From assembly GCF_000247695.1 (NCBI RefSeq), contig NW_004624734.1, positions 34,114,963 through 34,178,962 of the forward strand: DNA of 64,000 nt, read 5' to 3'. Below the pieces are notes generated by a model that did no database searches, was not told where the DNA came from, and worked only from the letters and a program-made list of their open reading frames with translations. This stretch comes from Heterocephalus glaber. Lineage: Eukaryota; Chordata; Mammalia; Rodentia; Bathyergidae. Each line of letters opens with the position of its first letter. The stretch's first letter is position 1. The translations under genes were made by a program, and so were the position numbers. Shown here piece after piece: positions 51,433 through 64,000 of this stretch.

Positions 51433-52214
51433 AAATATTTAATTTTTCTTGATGATGTTGTGAATGGTATTTTTTTCCTAACATACTTCCTGGTGACTTC
51501 ATTATTGATATACAAGACCACAATTAATTTTTGAGTGTTGATTTTGCATCCTGCTACATTGCTGAATTTGCTTATTAGTTCCAAGAATCTTTTAGTGGAA
51601 TTTTTTGGTTCTTCTATGTAAAGGATCATGTAATCTGCAAAAAGTGAGTTTTGACTTTTCTTTCCTATACAAATCCCTTTTATTTCTTTCTCTTGCCTGA
51701 TTTGTCTTGCTAATGTTTTGAGTACTATATTGAAAAAGAGTGACGATAGTGCATATCCTTGTCCTATTGCGGTATTTAGAGGGAAAGCTTTCACTTTTTC
51801 CCCATTTAATTTCATTTGGTGATGGCTTTGTCATAAATGGCTTTTATCAGATCAAGAGAAGGTCCTTCTGTACCTACTTTCTTCAGTTTTTTTTTAAATC
51901 ATGAATAGGTCTTGGATTTTGTTAAAGGCTTATTTTGTGTCTACTGAAATGAACATGTGACTTGTCTCCTTACTTCTGTTTATGTGGTGTATTACGTTTA
52001 TGGATTTGCATATGTTGAAAGATCATTGCATCCCTGGCACAAAGCCTACTTGGTCATGATGTATGATCTTTTTAATGATTTGTTGCCAGTATCTTGTTGA
52101 GAATTTCTGCATCTATGTTCATTAAAGAACTCTGTCTGTGGTTTTCTTTTATAGTTGGGTTTTTGTCTTGTTTAGGAATCATGGTAATGCTAGGTTCCAG
52201 GAATGAGTTAGGAC

Positions 52215-52928
52215 AGCTATATTTTTGATAAAAAACATCTTGAGCTTATAAAGAGTACTAGAATACCTTGACATGTATACTCAGGATTATCTGTTCTTTT
52301 CACTGTCTTTTACTAGTTTATAACTCAATAAGCTGCAGAACACTGGTAATAATGCAAGTTATGATTCCTGTCCATACAAATGCAAATAAATCTTGTTCTG
52401 AGGAGCAAATAATCATTGTCTTATGGCTATTTATTAAGATTTGTATTTATTTGTGAATTCATTCTAGCCTTTGTGACTATTCATATGTCAATGTCCTCTG
52501 AATTCTATGAACTGATGTTAACAGCTTTCTAGTTCTCTCTTTAATTCATATGTGAAAATCTTTGACACAGAACTATTTTAAATTTGTATGAGTTATGACT
52601 CAACTTCTACAATTTATCCTTAACAAGTATCATACTGTGTTCTCCAAAGTATTAGTGTCATATTTTTATGTAAATATTTTTCTCATTTACTCCTGCTTAC
52701 ACCTCAGAGCTCTTTTGGCTATATCACTAAGCCTGAATAGTAATCACATTCTATTGTTTACAATTCTTAGAATGTACAGTGCATCTTATCTCAAGAATTT
52801 CAAACCAAGGTTTAAAATTCCCAGTTTTCATTTGTTATTATCAAGTCATCTCCCAGTTCTCATTTGTAATTATCAAGTCATCTTTCAGAATTTTTCCCTT
52901 TTTCTTTTTCTATTACACTGAGAGGTGC
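52215..52928. other. GPHN intron, no recognised feature
   Basis: Unique-looking. At about 52815-52890 the phrase 'tcatttgtaattatcaagtc' occurs twice (cagttttcatttgttattatcaagtcatc / cagttctcatttgtaattatcaagtcatc), a 44-bp-spaced direct duplication that creates the open frames seen there. Confidence 0.55.
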
Positions 52929-52929
52929 T

Positions 52930-53102
52930 ACAGCACAGTAGTCAAAAGTGCTCATCTTTGAACCAGACTGCTTGTACTTGAATATCAATTCAGTCACAAG
53001 TTATTTCTATGATTTCAACCATTTTGTGTTTCAATTTTTCTAACAAGCAAAATAAGAATGTATTGAAAAGCTGATGTATGCAAAATGTTTAGAAGAGTGA
53101 CT
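52930..53102 (+). repeat. MIR SINE
   Basis: Sense MIR: 'gcacagtagtcaaaagtgct', 'tttgaaccagactgcttgta', 'caattcagtcacaagttatt', 'ttcaatttttctaacaagca', 'tgtttagaagagtga'. Confidence 0.82.
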
Positions 53103-53140
53103 TTTAATATTATTTTAATATACCAAAATCTTCATGGATA

Positions 53141-53164
53141 GGCACGCACACACACACACACACG
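53141..53164 (+). repeat. (CA)n microsatellite
   Basis: Short CA/CG run, otherwise featureless. Confidence 0.95.
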
Positions 53165-53339
53165 TTTATATATTCCTTAATTTTCTGACCAAAAACTTTA
53201 TAGTGTGTTGTTGGTCAATTTTAACAGTGTCATTTATTTCCAGGCAAGTTTTCTTTCAAGATCCAAATACATGTTCTAGGAGGGCAGATTATTCCCAACT
53301 GACTATGTGGATTCGACATACAGTTTTCTTCATATTCTG

Positions 53340-53434
53340 TTTTTTTTTTTTTTTTCCTCCTAGTACCAGGAATTGAACTCAGGACCTTGTACTTGCCAGG
53401 CAGGTGTGGTGCTGCTGGCCTACATCCCAGGCCC
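53340..53434 (-). repeat. SINE, somewhat diverged
   Basis: Antisense: T-run, 'tagtaccaggaattgaactc', 'aggaccttgtacttgccagg', 'caggtgtggtgctgctggcc', 'tacatcccaggccc'. Possible duplication cttcatattct / cttccatatct. Confidence 0.88.
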
Positions 53435-53559
53435 TTCCATATCTTTAACCAAGAGAAAATCATCAACTTTTCCTGAGGCAAGCAATAGATTTTCTCCCAT
53501 ACAGTGCAGGTTGGAGAGCATCATTTTTCTTCTGTATTTCTCTACATGACTTAATATCT

Positions 53560-55140
53560 TTTTTAAAAAATTAATTTTATTGGTATACTTTTGATAAACA
53601 TAAAGATCACATTCATCACAAACAATTAGTCTCATTTCCTTCCCCTCCCTTCAACCCCTCTTCTCCTCCTTCTTTACAAAACCTGTTTCCATTTTTCCTC
53701 TATTCTTTTTTTTTCTTTTCCCTTCCTTCCATCCCCACTCCCCTTTCCTTTATTTCCCATTGCATTTTAACATTTTCTTCCTACTTCCCAATATCTGTAC
53801 TCCACTTTGGTCTTTATTTGTGCTTTTAGTTTCTCACAAGAGAAACAATGTGGTATTTAAACATGTGTGTCTGATATATTTACCTTGAAAGTACAGTTTC
53901 AGGGTGCACCCATTTACCTAAATATGTCTCAAGTTTATCCTTCTTTATGGCAGAGTAGTACTCTATTGTATATAAAACTCACATTTTCTTTATTCATCCA
54001 TCCGATGATGGGCATCTGGGCTATGGCCAAGATTTAGCTATTACAAACTGTGCTGCTATAAATGTGGGTGTGCACATATCACTATGGTATGATGCTTTTA
54101 ACTCTTTTGGAAAAATATCAAGAAGGGCAATAGTAGGGTCAAATTGAATCTCTAGTTTCAGTTTTTTTGAGGAATCTCTACACTGACTTCCATATTGGTT
54201 GCATGAATTTACATTCTCACCAACAGTGAACAACGGTTCCTTTACTGGCACAACCTTCCCAGCATTTGTTATTGGTTGATTTCTTGATAATAGCCATTCT
54301 TTCTGGATTGAGATGGACTCTCAATGCTGTTTTTTCTTTTTTTTTTTTTTGTCTGTTTGTTTTTTGGTACTGGGGATCGAACTGAGGACCTTGTTCTTGT
54401 AAGGCAGGCACAGTGCCACTGAACTAAATCCTCAGGCCTCAATGCTGTTTTAATTTGCATTTCTTGAAGGAACAGTGGTGTTGAACATTTTTTCACATAT
54501 TTATTTGCTGTTTGTATTTCTCCATCTGACAAAAGTCTATTCATTTCAGATGACCATTTTTGGATTGGGTCTTTAAATTTGGGGGTGTTCTGATTGTTTT
54601 TGAGTTTTTTATATATTCTAGATATTTGTTCTTTGTCGGCAGAATAGCTGGTAAAATCTTTTTTCAATTTTGTGGGTTGTCTCTTCACTCTGTTGGTGGA
54701 ATCTTTTGCTGTGCAAAAGCTTTTAATATGGTGAGATCTCAGTTGTTGATTCTCTGTAATATTTCCTGTGTGACTAGTGTTTTGTTTCTTAAGTCTCTGC
54801 CTACACCTATGTCTTCAAGAGTTTTACCTATTTTACCTAGATGACTTAATTTCTGTGAGTGGGATGGACTTTCTATTATATATCTCCAAGGGTATCTTCC
54901 CTCTTTGTCTTAAATTCATCTTTTGCCTGTTATTATGTCTTGGATTTTTTAATCTATCAGTTGCCTTCAGGCTATAAAGCATCAACTGTTATCTTCAGGT
55001 TTGCATCCAGTCTCCTTGAAAAGATTTTAGGCTTATTTACCAGACAGAGAGACAAGATATTTTTTCCCCTTTTCTTCCTCCTTTGTGTCACATTCCCCTA
55101 CCTATACTCCTTAAATCACCTTTCTCATCTAAATATGAAA
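53560..55140 (-). mobile_element. L1 3' half, antisense
   Basis: 3' UTR (53570-53860, pyrimidine-rich), then 'gcagagtagtactctattgt', 'actgtgctgctataaatg'-type, 'agaagggcaatagtagggtc', 'gttgatttcttgataatagc', and ORF2 C-terminal region to about 55140 ('gggttgtctcttcactctgt', 'ttgctgtgcaaaagctttta'). A young SINE is inserted at 54334. The minus-strand open frames here (54021-54688) are L1 scraps joined to SINE sequence. Confidence 0.87.
54334..54437 (-). repeat. Young SINE with perfect 14-bp duplication
   Basis: Antisense 'ttggtactggggatcgaact', 'gaggaccttgttcttgtaag', 'actgaactaaatcctcaggc'. The 14-mer ctcaatgctgtttt stands at 54320-54333 and again at 54438-54451, both within L1. Confidence 0.95.
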
Positions 55141-55143
55141 CTT

Positions 55144-55230
55144 GGGCTGGGGATTTAGCTCAGTGGTGCCACTGTCTGCCTCACAAGTGCAAGGTCCTGA
55201 GTTCGATCCCTGGTACAAAACAAAAAAAAT
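55144..55230 (+). repeat. Young SINE
   Basis: 'gggctggggatttagctcag', 'tggtgccactgtctgcctca', 'caagtgcaaggtcctgagtt', 'cgatccctggtac' with an A-rich tail. Sits at the 5' edge of the antisense L1. Confidence 0.94.
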
Positions 55231-55690
55231 CCCCAAAACCGCACACAAAAAACAGTATACCCCAAGTGTCAGCTGGGGAGCATGTTTGTTTACATACTGA
55301 CTATTGTGAGTGTTGCTGGGACAGGTGTCATTTCAACCAGTCAATTCTTGTACTGAATAAATTTGATAAAATTGTCATTTTATCTTGGTCATTTGGTATT
55401 TAAATAATTGGACTGGTACGTGGTTAAGAATAGTTTTCATCTCTTTGATGAGATAGTATACATTAGAGAAAAAGCCTTCTTGGTATAAACAACAGTATAT
55501 ACTAACTTGATCACTAGTTAAGTTTCTTAATGTATTAGCTCATATAAATTGAAAGGTTAAGAGGCAGATACAGTTCAACAGAGGCTCTAGTAAGTAGTTG
55601 AAACAACATGATTAGGACCCATTATCTCTACTTTCCATTTCTCAGGATTGCTTTTCTACTGTTGATTCTATTATGGCAGGACTTCTTTTC
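55231..55690. other. GPHN intron, no recognised feature
   Basis: Unique-looking, with a possible old L1 scrap near 55300-55450 ('aattgtcattttatcttggt'). Confidence 0.45.
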
Positions 55691-55778
55691 TTTTCTTTTT
55701 TTTTGGTACCAGGGATCAAACTCAGGACCTTGTGCTTGAGAGGCAGGCGATGGAACCACTGAGCCAAATCCCCAACCC
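55691..55778 (-). repeat. Young SINE with perfect 13-bp duplication
   Basis: Antisense 'ttggtaccagggatcaaact', 'caggaccttgtgcttgagag', 'actgagccaaatccccaacc'. aggacttcttttc flanks it at 55678-55690 and 55779-55791. Confidence 0.95.
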
Positions 55779-55794
55779 AGGACTTCTTTTCAAT

Positions 55795-59640
<3,846 letters not shown>

Positions 59641-59727
59641 CTAGACTTACAAAATGATGACAAGCAAAGTGATTCTTGATTTTGGATCTGCATTTCCCTC
59701 CCTCAATCTCAAGAATGAATCTTTTTT

Positions 59728-59850
59728 TTTTTTTCTTTTTTGAGACAGCATCTCACTTTGTATTCCAGGTTGGCCTTGAACTTGAGGCAGTCCTCCTGCC
59801 TCAGTCTCCCAAGTGCTAGGATTACAGTTGTGTACCACTGTGCCCAGCAA
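59728..59850 (-). repeat. B1 SINE
   Basis: 'ttgagacagcatctcacttt', 'ggttggccttgaacttgagg', 'cctgcctcagtctcccaagt', 'gctaggattacagttgtgta'. Well kept, 136 bp upstream of the gephyrin exon; it makes the spurious frames at 59647-59954. Confidence 0.94.
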
Positions 59851-60146
59851 GAATGAATCATATTTAAAGCATGTCTTTGTAATGTGAAATATGAAGCTTG
59901 GTACATAGTATTCTCCTTCAAGAATGTAGAAAATACAGTACTAATAAAGCACACACTGCATTTGTAAGTTAAATTTTAACATAGCATTACAGTTTAAAGA
60001 TTCATTATGAGAAAAGTGGGAAAGGCAGGAAAGAATTTTCACATTTTTATTTAGAGCAAGACACCAAAACTAACAAAACACAGGAGGGTCAGCTTATTTC
60101 ATTCAGAGCAAGAGTTCTAATTACCATCATAAAATATAACTATATA

Positions 60147-60705
60147 ACATATGAGGTGTTGTTGAAATATATAGTGAATGTTTAAGTTAAAAAAAATTAC
60201 AGCAAAAGATACACTGTGGCTAATCCCCTCAAAATACCCTCCCTCGTTTCCCACATACTTATCCCATTGCTCTTGTCAATTTCTGAAGCTGTTCTGGGAG
60301 TCTTTTCCATTTCTTTGCAAGATGTGATAAAAAAATATGGTGAATGGCATTGTCCTGTGCAATCTAATGAAAAAGCAAGCTCATAAAAACATTACAGTGT
60401 GTCTTCATCTACCTTATTCACCACATCTGGCACTGTGCAACTTCTGGCTCTTCTCCAAAGTCAAAATAAGCATGAAAGGTAAACATTTTGTATTGATTCG
60501 GGACATCAAGGCAGCCATAACAGTGCAACTAAAGACATTCATCAAAGACTTCCAGAAGGGCTTTGGAAAGTGGCAAGAATTATGGGAGGAACTGAGAGGG
60601 AGTATTTTGAGGGGATTAATAGCAATGTGTCTTCTACTATAATAAATTTTTTTCAAAATGTAAATATTCACTGTATTTTTAGAACATACCTAATATAAGA
60701 ATAGA
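60147..60705 (+). mobile_element. Mariner-family DNA transposon relic with inverted-repeat structure
   Basis: The plus-strand open frame at 60337-60642 encodes the C-terminal part of a mariner transposase: HLPYSPHLALCNFWLFSKVK (family motif HPPYSPDLAPxDFxLF), then KGKHFVLIRDIKAAI. The family catalytic Asp in 'PDLAP' is His here, so it is dead. The left part (60150-60330) is a second copy of the transposase end and terminal repeat in opposite orientation, so the element ends are long inverted arms. The N-terminal transposase region is absent. Confidence 0.8.
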
Positions 60706-60709
60706 AACA

Positions 60710-61140
60710 AGTGTATAATGAGCTCCACATAGAAGTCAATATAATCTGCTGTTCAAGAGCAAATGTTACCTACAATACATCACTAAAAGAGAATAGGGAA
60801 GAACTTAAGAGCCAGGTATGTTTGGGGAATAAGTGGAAGTCTTTCTCTTTCACGTTTAAAGTAACACCTTAATTAAAAACTAAGACGTGAAAAAATTTCT
60901 TAAATCTTTCTATAGAATACTGGAATACCTAGAAGGATACCTAATCTTCTGACTTCTCTTTGTAGGGCTCTGTCAATTTACAGTTTAAATGCTGTGCAGT
61001 AAATAATTTAACATTGACAAAGAAAGGTGTGGATTTTACTGTCAGCTTCTTAGAGTTATTTCTAGACCCTTGGAGTATAATGCCAGATAAAAAATGTCCT
61101 TTTTTGCCTGAGGACTTTAGGCAACTTTAGATACTAAAAA
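60710..61140. other. GPHN intron, no recognised feature
   Basis: Unique-looking sequence between the mariner relic and the LTR-like repeat. Confidence 0.5.
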
Positions 61141-61159
61141 TTCTGGACATCAAAGGCTC

Positions 61160-61500
61160 AGGTTAGCATTCTAGCTGGCAATATTCTGAGTGTATAAATC
61201 AATGGCAGGAAGGCAACATGCCTATGATTCCAAGGAGAGAGGACAATGGAAGTTCCTTATTTGGTGCCTCTCTCAGATTCTTTCCTATGCACTCTTTCTG
61301 TTGGCTGATTTTTAATCTAATAAGAAATAACTATAAGTACAATAGTTTTCAGTGAGTTCTGTGAATGTTAGTGAATTATTAAACTTGTGTGGTTTTTAGG
61401 AATTCCCTGAATTTGCAACTGGTATCAGAAGTGAGGGAGGGCAGTCTTTTGTTGTGCTTCAACTTTGTAGTTGGCTAAATGAGATAAACACAAATCAACT
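61160..61500 (+). repeat. LTR-like direct repeat, left copy (ERVL/MaLR-like)
   Basis: Contains 'gagaggacaatggaagttcc', 'ttttcagtgagttctgtgaa', 'gtgaattattaaacttgtgt', 'ctggtatcagaagtgaggga' and 'gttggctaaatg'. The same phrases in the same order occur at 63640-63990. They resemble the R-U5 end of an ERVL-type LTR. Family from memory, not firm. Confidence 0.6.
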
Positions 61501-63380
61501 CAGTGACTGGAACTGCATGATTTTTGCTTGTTTTTGCTGACAGTTTGGTGATGCATTGTCCAGTGGCCTTCCCATATGGTCAGGTAGAAAGGGCAATAAA
61601 AACTGATGTATTTAAGGAATGCCTGCTTGGGTCCTTATGGAAATCATTCTGGGAACTAAGTACAGGAGTACATGAAAATAGATGTGTCAGTGTCCATTGG
61701 AGAAACTCCTTTCAGGGATAGAAGCATTAGAAGCAAAGAGCAGACATTCAGTGTGGTTGCTTGATGTTGCCACCTGGGCCCATGCAATGAGTGGACACAG
61801 AAGCAACACAGCAAAGGGAGACTGAATCTAGATATATACCTCTTGTACTCTCTGAGGCACTAAATGCTGACTAGAACTGTTACATGTGCCAAAGAGAGAC
61901 TGCAGGAGACTCTGGGGTATATTCCAAAGGGGGGAAAGGCCTACGTATAACTGGCAAGTCAGACTGATTCCAACAGCTCCTAAAGGCTATCAGTGGGTCC
62001 TAGCATTTTTGTCCTCAGTGTAATAATTTGATAGATAATAGAATAAGCAATTGAAATATCTGCTGTCTTCAGCAGGGTGAGATAAATGTGTAAAGGACTG
62101 GTTTACATGCCTTTATGAGTATGTGATTACACTCAATGTAGGGGTAAAAAAGGTAGGTTCTCACTATATAGATTCCTTTGCTTTTCTGGGAAACATGGAG
62201 TTGAGAAAGGATGCTGATACAACTATAATGTTTTCTTTATATTTTTTTTCTCAGGTCACCTCAGAGTTTTCATTTTCTCTACTTGATATAGTGGTTCTTA
62301 GGACCCATAATACAACTGCGGGTGGTTCTTCCTAAGCAAGAAAACTGTAAATGTCTTTAAACATTTGTGAAAATTCCTATGGGCCTCATTTTGCTTTTAC
62401 CTCATCTGGCCAAATTAGAGTTGACAGTGAAGGCAGTTAAACTACCGATTAGGTTAAGATAGTCCACTAGTTCTTTTTTTAACCTTACCGTATATGAATA
62501 GGAATAGACTGCGTGGGAGGCACTTGCTAACTTAATATTACTGAAGGCAGTCTGAACCAGGAAAGGGCTGCACCTTAAATCTCTTTCAAAGACAGAATAG
62601 TGTAGGTATGAATGGAGAGGAAGAATGACTAGGTTATGCAATGAGGGAAACAAAATACTACATTGGTGTCTCAAAAGAGGCCCAGAACAAGAGATGATAT
62701 TGGTTCTTGGCACAACTATAACAGCTGCTTGAAAGGGTGAAGTCATATGTTGAGGCTACTTTTGTTTTTGGAAACTGACAAGCCTGCAAACCTGAGTGAT
62801 GATGGATGAGCTAACTGTTGATGTCTGAGAAGGAGTCTAGTAATGTACCAGTATCTCCTCCCCTCTGCCCTTGTTATATTCCCTTTCACAAGGTAATATG
62901 TTGTAATACTGGCATTGTTAGTAATATAGTACTGATACTGATGACAGTCAAATGTATGGGAAATTGAGCTTAAATCTCCCCAGGAAAATGACTGGTTTAA
63001 TGAAGAACTGGGAATTAGTTCAGCTAACTTTTCTGTTACCCAGTTCTGCACAAATATATCATATGGTAGAAACAGTAGGAGATTAAGGTGGAAATTTAGC
63101 AAATTACTTCAAAAATATGAAAATGTATTCAATGCCTTTAGAGGTTAGACCAGCTGTTTCTCTGAATCTATTCATACTGCACATTGCCTGCTCCCAATCT
63201 ACACACATTCACAGATAGCACTGCTGTACCTGTCACATATGCTATAGTAAATATAGATGACCAGATTTTTTGAGTATTTTTAGTTGTTTTGCTATAAGAA
63301 AGCCTTGGCCAAAGGCTAGGAGTAGCTAGTATAGTGAAAAATTAACATTACTAAGACAGTAGGAGAGCCTGGCCTTTGTC
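61500..63380. other. Between the two LTR-like repeats: possible decayed provirus interior
   Basis: No gag, pol or env motif could be recognised. The minus-strand open stretches at 62402-62746 and 62743-63102 show no known domain. The plus-strand piece near 61550-61720 (gtggccttcccatatggtca, agaaagggcaataaaaactg) may be old element sequence. Confidence 0.4.
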
Positions 63381-63399
63381 AGCTACTGAGAGATAATCT

Positions 63400-64000
63400 C
63401 TAGATCTCAGAATTTTATGCCTGAGAGGAATACCTTTGATTGCCTGGGGGCTCTGGCCATCAGATAGCTTAACATTGTGATTTATGATGGGTATTGGTTT
63501 TTCCACTGCAAGGTATCAGAGACTAAAGGTATAAGTTCAACCTCTGGGAAGGGCTAAGAACTAAAGGTTAGCCACATCAGCAGTGTGTGATGAACTCCAG
63601 AAAAGACCGCAGGACAATAACAGCTTAGATGAGTTCCTTTGATTGGCAATATCCCATGTGTCCTGTCACACGGTAATAAAGCATGCGCCAGGAGAATAAA
63701 GCATTCATGACTTAACAGGGAGAGGACAATGAAAGGTCCAGATTTGGCATTTTTTCCTAGACTCTATCTTAGGTACTTTCCTTCTTTGGATAATTTCAAT
63801 CTGTATTCCTTGTAATAAACTGTTAAGTATGACTACTTTTAGTGAGTTCTGATAGTCTTTCTAGTAAATTATTGAACCTGAGGGTGATTTTGGTAATTGC
63901 TTGAACTTGAAATTAGTGTCTGAAGCAAGAGCAATCTTAGAGAATGCTCCGACTTTTTGGATGGTTAACTCTTAACAGTTGGTTAAATGTACTTACACTA
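63400..64000 (+). repeat. LTR-like direct repeat, right copy, cut by window edge
   Basis: Contains 'tgatttatgatgggtattgg', 'ggttagccacatcagcagtg', 'ggacaataacagcttagatg', 'ggcaatatcccatgtgtcct', then 'gagaggacaatgaaaggtcc', 'ttttagtgagttctgatagt', 'taaattattgaacctgaggg', 'ttagtgtctgaagcaagagc' and 'cagttggttaaatg'. It shares its right ~300 bp with 61190-61495 and extends further left, as an LTR would. Confidence 0.6.

Larger units (their letters stand above)
49320..52210 (-). mobile_element. L1 3' half, antisense, with nested insertions
   Basis: From the window's left: 3' UTR (49330-49680), ORF2 C-terminal region (49840-50975) and, after a nested piece, reverse transcriptase (51440-52210). 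The minus-strand frame at 51291-51815 is open for 174 codons: YIEEPKNSTKRFLELISKFS and AGCKINTQK are typical of L1 RT. The catalytic FADD motif reads FADY, so the second catalytic Asp is lost. Insertions: B1 (49676-49836), an L1 3' end (50976-51233), and two SINEs. The last part of the open frame runs into SINE sequence. Confidence 0.88.

Noticed and set aside
62402..63102. Two minus-strand open frames of 114 and 119 codons
   Set aside because: No known domain, no codon pattern or splice sites to support a gene; on the wrong strand for the LTR-like repeats that flank them. Chance open frames are expected.

Overview
This is a window of mammalian nuclear DNA, almost certainly from a rodent. It is A+T-rich, has very little coding sequence, and is packed with interspersed repeats. 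Two repeat families point to rodents: B1 elements (7SL-derived) and B1 fused to a tRNA-derived ID-like unit (B1-dID, known from the squirrel/dormouse/beaver side of the order). A third, young tRNA-derived SINE family is present in about 18 copies. It begins GGGCYGGGGATTTAGCTCAG, ends CGATCCCCGGTAC plus an A-tail, and has readable A and B boxes. A beaver-like (castorimorph) source is my best guess from these SINEs, but I could not test it.

The window lies inside one gene, read on the minus strand: gephyrin (GPHN), the scaffold of inhibitory synapses and molybdenum-cofactor enzyme. Three exons of its central linker are clear. From upstream to downstream in the transcript they are a 273-bp exon (59320-59592, residues 153-243 in usual numbering), the 108-bp alternative C3 cassette (57896-58003), and a 135-bp exon (20163-20297, residues 244-288). 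All start and end in phase 0 with AG/GT sites. Further downstream, at 7393-7449 and 5050-5115, are two more short phase-0 open segments with splice sites (57 and 66 bp). They lie where gephyrin's C4 cassette group should be; the first looks like a genuine cassette exon and the second is a weaker candidate. The G-domain exons (above 64000) and the E-domain exons (below 1) are outside the window.

The rest is intron. 1-20 kb: mostly unique sequence with scattered B1, ID, MIR and L2, a hAT MITE at about 1.3 kb and a 1.4-kb hAT relic at 14.3-15.7 kb. 21-22 kb: a solo MaLR-type LTR. 22.6-41.4 kb: almost solid L1, nearly all on the plus strand (antisense to GPHN), with elements nested in elements. 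It includes one near-complete L1 spread over 31.5-38.9 kb and a 34-nt U2 snRNA scrap with its own target-site duplications. 43.5-43.9 kb: a retroviral-type solo LTR with TATA and poly(A) signals. 46.4-55.1 kb: three L1 fragments on the minus strand. 55.7-60 kb: mainly unique sequence around the two upstream exons. 60.1-60.7 kb: a mariner relic whose two halves are inverted copies of one another. 61-64 kb: two LTR-like direct repeats about 2.5 kb apart.

I see no new multi-gene system. The most useful leads are the cassette-exon candidates and the unusual retroposition or transposition products: a SINE pair sharing one duplication, a palindromic mariner, and the U2 scrap.
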